Source: Neglectibacter timonensis (GTDB taxonomy: Bacteria > Bacillota > Clostridia > Oscillospirales > Acutalibacteraceae). From it: a stretch of 64,000 nt of DNA. Positions 8,626 to 15,865 of this stretch are shown one piece after another (positions within the stretch are counted from its first letter, which is position 1; each line of letters starts with the position of its first letter). Under the pieces are notes generated by a model, which saw nothing but the letters and a program-made list of their open reading frames with translations, was not told the DNA's origin and did not search any database. Location: positions 667,524 to 731,523 of the forward strand of contig NZ_LT160639.1 in NCBI RefSeq assembly GCF_900048895.1. Direction: 5' to 3'. Made by a program: the position numbers and the translations under genes.

Positions 8626-10329
8626 TCAGCGAGCCTGATCCGCTTCCGCCGGCTTCAGCGCCAGGAAAGCGCAGTTGCTGCCGCGGCGTCCCTGGGTCTT
8701 CCGGTGGGAAAACAGCAGGTCGCTCTCACACATGGTACACACTTTTCCCACTGTGATCTGTTCCGCCGGAACCCCCGCTTCCAGAAGGAAACGGCGGTTG
8801 CACTCCCAAAGGTCTACATGGTATTTTTCTCCGACCGGCCCCGTGACAAAATGCCCGCTGTCCGGCAGCTTCAAAAACTCCGCTGCCACAGGCTCATCCA
8901 CCTCAAAGCAATCCCGGCAAATGGAGGGGCCGACTGCCGCCTGGAGGAGGGCAGGATCCGTACCGAACTCCTCCTTCATCCGTTCTACCATGGCCCTGGC
9001 CATACCCATCACCGTGCCGCGCCAGCCGGCATGAGCCAGCCCGATGGCGTGATGCTCAGGATCCACAAAATAGAGAGGGACACAGTCCGCACAGTAGATC
9101 ACCAACGTGACCTCAGGGTCATCTGTGCACAGGCCGTCGATGCTCTCCCTGTCCCGTGGCTTCCAGATCCCAACACCCCGTTGTTCCCGGGTGACCCGGC
9201 GGATATTGCAGTGGTGGTCCTGCGCGCCCGCCGCCAGGGAATCGCTGTCAAATCCGGCGGCCCGGCAGAAAATCCGGTAGTTTTCCGCCACTTTCTCCTC
9301 TGTATCCCCCCGGCCGAAGCCCAGGTTCATGGCGGCGTATTCTCTTTCGCTGACGCCGCCCACACGGGTGGTAAAGGCATGGTTAACGCCGCCGAGGGCG
9401 GCAAGCTGCGGGAAACGCAGTATCCCCACGCCTTCCCGCACCTCCAGCCGCATCTCCCCCAACGGACCGGGAACAGCCTGACGTGGTTTTTCAATCTGTG
9501 CAATGGGATAGGTTTTTTTGTTCACCGTAAGGCCCTCATATTTCTGTTTGATCAGCAGACGGCCCGCAAAGGGATGCCCGCAGGCCCTGCATTGGAATTC
9601 TGCTCGGAAACTCTTGTTTTTCAGCATCCATTTGGTCTTCCGCTCACTGGAGCCGCCGCATTTAGGACAGACAAAACGGAGATGGCTGCGCTGCACCAAC
9701 GGGCTTTTCAGGTCGCAGATATAGGTGGTTTTGAAGGTGATCCGACGGTAAAATTCCTCGTCGCACAGTTCCACAAACGGCTCGACCGCCGATATATCAT
9801 AAATCTCCCTGAGAATTTTGAGCGTCATCCTGCTGTCGTCCAACGCCCTGTGGTGCTCCATGCCGGAAAGGTCCAGGCCCAACAGATCCGCCGCCTTGGC
9901 AAGTCCCACCTGCTCCTTAGTTCCCAGGCCCATCTTCTCCTCTGCGTAACGCTGAAGATCGCAGTACCGGGTCAAAAACGGAATTTTCCCGCTCTCGCTG
10001 AAATAACGGCAGTTTTCCACCAGTGTCAGGATATCGGAGGTGCCCCAGGTCATCACAAGACATTCTCCCGCCCACTTGCGAAACCTGCTGACCGCCTGCA
10101 TGAAGGGAATCCCGTCGGTCAGGTTTTCATCCGTAATACTGGTAAGGTTGGAAATGGTGGTGCTGATACGCTTTCCCACCTGGGGTTTCACAAAACAGGA
10201 AAAGCTCTCCTTTTCCTGAAGATCGGCGCCGCACTTCACGGCGCCGAATTCAATAATTTCATTGATATAGCCCTTGAGACGGCGGCTGTAGGTACCGTTC
10301 CACTCAAGGTCCAGAATCACGATGTCCAA
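8626..10329 (-). CDS. 3'-5' exonuclease / zinc ribbon / PgeF (multicopper polyphenol oxidase) fusion
   Basis: A single 567-residue frame joins two enzymes. Residues 1-~195 are a DnaQ-like DEDDh exonuclease: DLEW near residue 6 gives the D-x-E pair, and MEHHRALDDSRMT gives the His and last Asp. Residues ~218-255 hold a zinc ribbon (CPKCGG...CRACGH). From about residue 293 (MRLEVREGVGIL) the protein is a YfiH/PgeF laccase-like domain with its metal-site segments AGAQDHHCNI, YCADCVPLYF and GLAHAGWRGT. PgeF family proteins are purine nucleosidase/editing enzymes tied to peptidoglycan quality control. The start is a TTG preceded by GAGGAGG-CGTCTT. The internal ATG at residue 293 has GGGGGAG directly abutting it, too close to be a good ribosome site, so a true fusion is favoured. 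It follows typA by 55 bases. Confidence 0.88.
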   Translation of the reverse strand: MDIVILDLEWNGTYSRRLKGYINEIIEFGAVKCGADLQEKESFSCFVKPQVGKRISTTISNLTSITDENLTDGIPFMQAVSRFRKWAGECLVMTWGTSDILTLVENCRYFSESGKIPFLTRYCDLQRYAEEKMGLGTKEQVGLAKAADLLGLDLSGMEHHRALDDSRMTLKILREIYDISAVEPFVELCDEEFYRRITFKTTYICDLKSPLVQRSHLRFVCPKCGGSSERKTKWMLKNKSFRAEFQCRACGHPFAGRLLIKQKYEGLTVNKKTYPIAQIEKPRQAVPGPLGEMRLEVREGVGILRFPQLAALGGVNHAFTTRVGGVSEREYAAMNLGFGRGDTEEKVAENYRIFCRAAGFDSDSLAAGAQDHHCNIRRVTREQRGVGIWKPRDRESIDGLCTDDPEVTLVIYCADCVPLYFVDPEHHAIGLAHAGWRGTVMGMARAMVERMKEEFGTDPALLQAAVGPSICRDCFEVDEPVAAEFLKLPDSGHFVTGPVGEKYHVDLWECNRRFLLEAGVPAEQITVGKVCTMCESDLLFSHRKTQGRRGSNCAFLALKPAEADQAR

Positions 10330-10384
10330 AAGACGCCTCCTCTCTTCCCATCCGATCAGATGACGCGGGAACTTTGGTCCCCGG

Positions 10385-12205
10385 TTATTTGCGTTTACTG
10401 GCCTGCTTCATCCGCAATTCCTTGGAAAGCACGCATTTGCGCATACGGATACTCTCCGGCGTAATCTCCACCAGCTCATCTTCCGCGATGAACTCCAGGC
10501 ACTGTTCCAGGCTCAGTACGGAATGAGGCGTGAGCTTCAGCGCCTCGTCGGCGCCTGAGGAACGGGTGTTGGTGGCATGCTTTTTCTTGCAGACATTCAC
10601 CACGATATCCTCATTCTTGGGGTTGGAACCCACAATCATGCCCTCGTACACCTCTACGCCGGGTCCGATGAACATGCGTCCCCGCTCCTGTGCGTAAAAC
10701 AGGCCGTATGCCGTGGATTCCCCCGCCTCGTGAGCAATGATGGAACCCTGCGTCCTGTGCTGAATGTCTCCCTTAAAGGCTTCGTAGCCGTCAAACACGT
10801 GGTTCATGATGCCGTTTCCGTTGGTGTCGGTTAAGAACTCGGAGCGGTAGCCCATCAGGCCCCGGGCCGGGATCTTAAACTCCAGGTGGGTAGTGCCGGA
10901 ATCCCTGGTGCCCATGTTGAGCAGCTCCGCCTTGCGCGGCCCCAGCTTCTCCATGACAGCGCCCACATAGCCGTCCGGCACCTCAATCATCAGCAGCTCG
11001 ATGGGTTCCAGCTTCTTTCCGTCCTTTTCCCTGTAGATCACGCTGGGAGGGGAAACCTGGAACTCATAGCCCTGACGCCGCATCTGCTCAATGAGGATGG
11101 AAAGATGCAGCTCTCCACGGCCGGAAACCTTGAAGGTATCGGCGGAATCCGTCTCCTCCACCCGCATAGCCACATTTGTCTCCACCTCTTTAAAAAGCCG
11201 GTCCCTCAGGTTCCGGGAGGTGACGAACTTTCCCTCTTTTCCGGCAAAAGGAGAATTGTTTACCATAAACATCATGGAAACCGTAGGCTCGTCGATCTGC
11301 ACAAAGGGCAGGGGCTCCACACAGTCCATAGCGCAGGCTGTCTGCCCGATATTCAGGTCTGCGATACCGGAGACCGCCACAATATCACCCAGCTCCGCGG
11401 ATTCCGCCTCTACCCGTTTGAGCCCCTCAAACTGGTAGAGCTTTGTCACTCTGGCATTGCGGGGCGTCTCCTCCTCCCCGCAGATGGTGACCATCTGGCC
11501 GGTTTGGATTCTGCCGCGCTCCACACGGCCGATGCCGATGCGTCCCACATAATCGTCGTAGTCGATGTTGGAGAACAGCACCTGTGTGGGCCCTTCCAGA
11601 TCGCCTTGAGGCGCCGGGACCTCGTTGAGAATCATCTCAAAAAGAGGCTTCATGTCCGTGCCGGGCACGTTGGGATCCAAAGAGGCATACCCGCCTCTGG
11701 CAGAGGCGTATACCACGGGAAATTCAAGCTGTTCATCGTCTGCACCCAGTTCAATGAACAGGTCCAAAACTTCGTCCACAACCTCCGCCGGGCGGGCGCC
11801 GGGACGGTCGATTTTATTGACTACTACCACAGGCTTTTTTCCAAGGCCCAAAGCTTTTTTCAACACAAATCTGGTTTGGGGCATGCAGCCTTCAAAGGCG
11901 TCCACCAGCAGCAGCACGCCGTCTACCATCATCAGGATACGCTCTACTTCTCCGCCGAAATCCGCGTGGCCGGGAGTATCCACAATATTAATTTTTGTAT
12001 TTTCGTACATGACCGCCGTATTCTTAGAGAGAATGGTGATTCCTCTCTCCCGTTCCAAATCGTTGGAATCCATCACGCGCTCCGCCACGTTTTCATTCGC
12101 CCGGAATATGCCGCTCTGCCGCAGCAGCTGATCCACCAGAGTGGTCTTGCCATGGTCGACGTGGGCGATAATCGCCACATTCCGCAGATTTTCTCTTGTA
12201 CCCAT
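10385..12205 (-). CDS. typA: Ribosome-associated GTPase TypA/BipA
   Basis: A 606-residue translational GTPase that binds the ribosome and acts in 50S assembly and stress adaptation. G motifs are AHVDHGKTT (G1), DTPGHADFG (G3) and NKIDRPGARP (G4). Domains follow the EF-G-like order with the BipA-specific C-terminal domain (VFDGYEAFKGDIQHRTQGSI, AQERGRMFIGPGVEVYEGMI). The start is placed at 12205 (MGTRENLRNVAII), which has GGAAAGGAAG eight bases upstream; a frame extended to 12283 adds 26 unsupported residues. It is first in an operon with the exonuclease/PgeF fusion and the radical SAM gene. Confidence 0.96.
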   Translation of the reverse strand: MGTRENLRNVAIIAHVDHGKTTLVDQLLRQSGIFRANENVAERVMDSNDLERERGITILSKNTAVMYENTKINIVDTPGHADFGGEVERILMMVDGVLLLVDAFEGCMPQTRFVLKKALGLGKKPVVVVNKIDRPGARPAEVVDEVLDLFIELGADDEQLEFPVVYASARGGYASLDPNVPGTDMKPLFEMILNEVPAPQGDLEGPTQVLFSNIDYDDYVGRIGIGRVERGRIQTGQMVTICGEEETPRNARVTKLYQFEGLKRVEAESAELGDIVAVSGIADLNIGQTACAMDCVEPLPFVQIDEPTVSMMFMVNNSPFAGKEGKFVTSRNLRDRLFKEVETNVAMRVEETDSADTFKVSGRGELHLSILIEQMRRQGYEFQVSPPSVIYREKDGKKLEPIELLMIEVPDGYVGAVMEKLGPRKAELLNMGTRDSGTTHLEFKIPARGLMGYRSEFLTDTNGNGIMNHVFDGYEAFKGDIQHRTQGSIIAHEAGESTAYGLFYAQERGRMFIGPGVEVYEGMIVGSNPKNEDIVVNVCKKKHATNTRSSGADEALKLTPHSVLSLEQCLEFIAEDELVEITPESIRMRKCVLSKELRMKQASKRK

Positions 12206-12465
12206 TCGATAAACTTCCTTTCCTGAAGGCGCGCACGCCGCGCCGGGATGCACCAAAAAGTCCTTTTTCTTATCACTTCTCATGAACCGAATTATTATAC
12301 CACTGTTCGGCAGTTTTGAAAAGAAAAAAGTGAGGAACCGCCGCCATTTTTTAAATTTCTCCCTGTTATTCCGCCGCAGCTGGCGAAAGTGATTTCCTTT
12401 GGAGCCCGCTCCGGCTCTCCGGCAATTCCATATCCAAAATTTTCAGCTGCAGCACAAAAAACCGC

Positions 12466-12494
12466 AAAAAGAGCGGAGAGGGATTCCCCTCTCC
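12466..12494 (-). terminator. Intrinsic terminator of sugar locus 1
   Basis: A 14-bp stem (AAGAGCGGAGAGGG and its complement) with a four-base loop is followed on the minus strand by TTTTTGC and a second T-run. It lies directly after the YesN-type regulator stop codon and ends the locus. Confidence 0.88.
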
Positions 12495-12498
12495 GCTC

Positions 12499-14061
12499 TT
12501 AAGCCTCTTTGCGCCGCTCTGTCAGCTGACGGCGGTATTCGGCAAAAGACCGGCCTTCCTGCTTTCGGAACTGACGATAGAAATACTCCTCATTCCTGTA
12601 TCCCAGCGTTTCAATCAGCTCAGAGACTCTGCCGGTTCCGGCTGCAAGCTGCCGTTTGGCAGCAGTAATTCGCAGCCGGTTCAAATAATCACTGAAACTG
12701 CACCCGGTCTCCGCCTTGAACAATCGTCCAAGATAGGCTGGGTTCATGTAGAACCTCCTGGCGATGATCTGCAAATTCAAGGCGTGTGAGTAATTTTGCT
12801 CACAATACTGCTGAACCTGCAGCACCAGGTTGGAAGGACGGTGTACACTGGTCTCCCGAAAGAGCTGCAGCGCCTCCCTGCAAAGCGCAGAAAGGAAATC
12901 CTTCACCGTTTCCCTGTGCCGGAACAATCCCTCCTCCAGTACCCGGAGCTTCTCATCGTACCAGCGCAGCTCATAACCGATATTATATTTCTGGTAGAGG
13001 CCCATCAGCTCAAACAACACCCCGTACAACACGCCCCGCACCACTTTTTCCGGAATCTGCTTTTCCGCAATTTCCTGCAGCAACCGATCTGTCTCAGTCC
13101 AGACAGTCTCCTCTTCCAGAAACTGCAGGGCGTTGAGCAGACCCTCGGAACGCCAGCTCAGCCCGAAGGCCTCGCTGGGCCGTTCCTCCGGCTCCCTTGC
13201 CTGGGACAACAGGGCCTTCCCGCCGCAGTCCTCCAGCGCCGCCTCAAAGGAATTCCGCAGTTCCCCAAAGGATTCTGCCGGTCTTCCCATGCCTGCAGAA
13301 ACGCTCAGGTGAAGATAGGTCTCCACACAGGAAAGAAGCTCTGCCAGATAGGCGGGCGCCGCGCTTTCGAGCCTGCTACCCCCACAAAACAGCAGGCCGA
13401 TCCTGCGACCGTCATAATCAAAAGCGTAGCCCTCCAGATCATTGAGTTCCAGCAGTTCGCAGGCGATATTTTTGATACTGTAGCCCAGCAGGCCCGCATC
13501 CTTGTCCCCTCCGAAGTCCGGCTGCAGCACAGCCGTCAAAAACCGCCCGCCCTGCAGCTTCACTCCTTGGTCTGCCAGCCGCTTGCTGACTGCCTCCGGC
13601 GAAACGCCGGGAGAGAGCAGCTCCCGGAACAACTGGTTACGCACAATCCTGTCGTTTTCCAGGCTCCTGCGGTACTCCTCCAGCTCTCCGTCGAGTTCAC
13701 GTTTGATTTTTTTCACCGCGGCAAGCAGTTCCTCCCGGTCAATGGGTTTGAGCAGGAAAGCTTTTACCCCCATCTCAATGGCCTGCTTGGCATAGGCAAA
13801 ATCACTGTAGCCGCTGACGATGATGATCTTAATCCCGGGATCCTTCTCCTGAATTCGGCGGATCAGAGCCAGCCCGTCGATTCCAGGCATGCGGATATCT
13901 GTAAGGATGAGTTCGCACCGCTGCCAGGACAGCATATTCAGAGCCTCTTCTCCATTTGCCGCAAGCCCAATGATATGAAACCCCAGCTCCTGCCAATCCA
14001 GAAATTCTGCGATGCCCTCACAAATGTTTTTCTCGTCATCCGCAATCAGCACATTGTACAC
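12499..14061 (-). CDS. YesN-type response regulator (locus 1)
   Basis: A 520-residue response regulator. The receiver domain covers residues 1-120: the acidic pair is LIADDEK, the phosphoacceptor is D55 in ILTDIRMPGIDG, and the conserved Lys is in FLLKPIDREE. A long middle region (~140-410) carries a possible coiled stretch. The C-terminal ~100 residues form an AraC-type DNA-binding domain (LQIIARRFYMNPAYLGRLFK, then VSELIETLGYRNEEYFYRQFRK). The start is a GTG at 14061 with AAGGAGG nine bases upstream; the kinase stop ends one base earlier, so the pair is translationally coupled. It probably activates the importer and beta-helix genes of its own locus in response to an oligosaccharide (inference from YesMN families). 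Confidence 0.93.
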   Translation of the reverse strand: MYNVLIADDEKNICEGIAEFLDWQELGFHIIGLAANGEEALNMLSWQRCELILTDIRMPGIDGLALIRRIQEKDPGIKIIIVSGYSDFAYAKQAIEMGVKAFLLKPIDREELLAAVKKIKRELDGELEEYRRSLENDRIVRNQLFRELLSPGVSPEAVSKRLADQGVKLQGGRFLTAVLQPDFGGDKDAGLLGYSIKNIACELLELNDLEGYAFDYDGRRIGLLFCGGSRLESAAPAYLAELLSCVETYLHLSVSAGMGRPAESFGELRNSFEAALEDCGGKALLSQAREPEERPSEAFGLSWRSEGLLNALQFLEEETVWTETDRLLQEIAEKQIPEKVVRGVLYGVLFELMGLYQKYNIGYELRWYDEKLRVLEEGLFRHRETVKDFLSALCREALQLFRETSVHRPSNLVLQVQQYCEQNYSHALNLQIIARRFYMNPAYLGRLFKAETGCSFSDYLNRLRITAAKRQLAAGTGRVSELIETLGYRNEEYFYRQFRKQEGRSFAEYRRQLTERRKEA

Positions 14062-14062
14062 G

Positions 14063-15841
14063 TCAAATTTCCTCCTTTTCCCCCTCTTCAAACTGGCAGA
14101 GCGGCAGTCTGACTTCGGCTGTAGTTCCCTGCCCCGGCTCACTGCGGAAGTGCAGGCCATAGGGCTCTCCGAAGAGCAGCCGGATCCGCCGGTGTACATT
14201 TCTTATGCCGATATTTTCCTGCCTGGGAAGGGAATCCAGCTCTGCCTGCAGCTTTTGCAGCGTTTCCGCCTCCATTCCCACGCCGTTATCTTCCACAAAG
14301 ATGAAGAATTCCCCCGTGCCGATTTCGCTGGAAATCCTCAGTTTTCCATGCCCCTGCTTGGGCTCAAGCCCATGACGGATGGCGTTCTCCGCCAGAGGCT
14401 GGAGGCTGAACTTGGGAATTTTACAGCTTGAGAGTGCGGGATCCACCTGCAGCTCAAAGCAAATCCGGTCCGAAAAGCGGAACTGCTGAATCTGCAGATA
14501 TGCTTTGACCAGCTCCACCTCTTCCCGGAGGGTGACGGTATCCTTATCCCATTCCATGCTTCTGCGCATTAGGAGGGCAAATTTCTGAATGATCTCAGCC
14601 GTCTGAAAATCCCTGTTTTTCCAAAGGCGCATCCGCACAGATTCCATGGTGTTAAAAACAAAATGCGGATCAATCTGGGACTGCAGCGCCTTGATCTCCG
14701 CGTCCTTCTTTTCCAGCTCCAGGCGGTACACACCGTTGATCAGGCGGTTGATGGTATCCATCATCCGTCCCATGTCCTCATAGAGTTCCGTAATCTCATC
14801 ATGCCCGTCCAGCCTGATTTCCGGTTTAGCTTCGCCCCCGTGAAAATCGGTGGCATAGCGCACCAACAGCTTCAGCCGGTCCGTCAGCGTTTTGGAGAGC
14901 AGCAACAGGAAGCCTACAGCCCCCACAATGCTGAGCAGGCACAGCATGATACACAGCCATACTGATTCCGTCACTTTCTCCATCAGCGGCCGCCGTGACA
15001 TGATGGAAACCAACCTCCAGCTTACCCCAGGTTCTTCCTCCATGCTGCGGTAGAAAGAAACCGTGTCCGTTTCCCGCACGGGCTGATCCGGCATTCGCTC
15101 CAGTATCCGCTGCAGCGCAGGGAACTCTTCCGCATCCTTTCCAACTGCTTCCCTGACATTGGAGGAGAGCACCACCCCGCTGCTGCCCACCACATAGGTC
15201 TGCTGGTCCCCACGGCCCAGCAGGGAACAAAGCTCCGACTCGGGGGTACGAAGCAACAGGATATTTTGAATCCGTTCCTGCCCGTCGGATACGATCAGCT
15301 TTCCCACTGCAAGATATGCCTTTCCGTCCTCCAAAATGGGATCCAACAGCACATTGCTTCCGGCTGCCTTCATCACCCGTTCCCGGATTTCCTTCTTCAG
15401 GGGCGTCTGCTTCTGGGAGACCAAAAACACGTTGTCGGTAAGAATGGTAGGATTTGTCGTGTAGACGGAAAGCTTTGACAGGCTGCCTGAGGTGATGGGG
15501 AATTTCACCAGGCAGCTGTCATAGATGCGCCCGTAGTCCAGGTAGGGTTCGATCTCGTCCGGATGGAATTCATGGAGGGTATTGACATATTTCATTAATT
15601 CATAGGAAGAGGTTGCGCTGTCAGCTAACGCGAAATTAGCCCGCAGCATACTGTCTACATTTGCAGCGGTCTGATCGAAATAGACACGGTCCAGGTCTTC
15701 CGTATAGGACAGGGTGGAACTCACCATCCGCTGCAGGAAGAAACCGCAGACCACCAAAATGGGCAGCAGGACAAAACACCCGTATCCAAAGAGCAGCTTT
15801 TTTTGAATCCCCATCCGGTTGAGTTTTCCTGAAATTCCCAC
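14063..15841 (-). CDS. YesM-type sensor histidine kinase (locus 1)
   Basis: A 592-residue membrane kinase. A transmembrane segment lies at residues ~14-35 (LLFGYGCFVLLPILVVCGFF). A ~250-residue extracellular sensor region follows, then a second membrane segment near 290-320 (LCIMLCLLSIVGAVGFLLLL), a HAMP linker, and a His_kinase domain with LQSQIDPHFVFNTMESV (phosphoacceptor His near residue 391). The ATPase part has PLAENAIRHGLEP and EDNGVGM. The start is GTG, with AGGGAAGGGG just upstream. It sits 24 bases after the beta-helix gene and one base before the regulator. It likely senses an extracellular carbohydrate imported by the locus. Confidence 0.93.
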   Translation of the reverse strand: MGISGKLNRMGIQKKLLFGYGCFVLLPILVVCGFFLQRMVSSTLSYTEDLDRVYFDQTAANVDSMLRANFALADSATSSYELMKYVNTLHEFHPDEIEPYLDYGRIYDSCLVKFPITSGSLSKLSVYTTNPTILTDNVFLVSQKQTPLKKEIRERVMKAAGSNVLLDPILEDGKAYLAVGKLIVSDGQERIQNILLLRTPESELCSLLGRGDQQTYVVGSSGVVLSSNVREAVGKDAEEFPALQRILERMPDQPVRETDTVSFYRSMEEEPGVSWRLVSIMSRRPLMEKVTESVWLCIMLCLLSIVGAVGFLLLLSKTLTDRLKLLVRYATDFHGGEAKPEIRLDGHDEITELYEDMGRMMDTINRLINGVYRLELEKKDAEIKALQSQIDPHFVFNTMESVRMRLWKNRDFQTAEIIQKFALLMRRSMEWDKDTVTLREEVELVKAYLQIQQFRFSDRICFELQVDPALSSCKIPKFSLQPLAENAIRHGLEPKQGHGKLRISSEIGTGEFFIFVEDNGVGMEAETLQKLQAELDSLPRQENIGIRNVHRRIRLLFGEPYGLHFRSEPGQGTTAEVRLPLCQFEEGEKEEI

Positions 15842-15865
15842 AGCCCCTTCCCTCCCCGCCTTCTT

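Noticed and set aside
7708-10464. 918-codon plus-strand open frame opposite the radical SAM, PgeF fusion and typA end
   Set aside because: It has no ribosome site, unnatural composition and spans three clear minus-strand genes; it is a GC-rich shadow frame.
10886-12226. 446-codon plus-strand frame opposite typA
   Set aside because: Shadow of the highly conserved TypA coding sequence; no start signal or domain.
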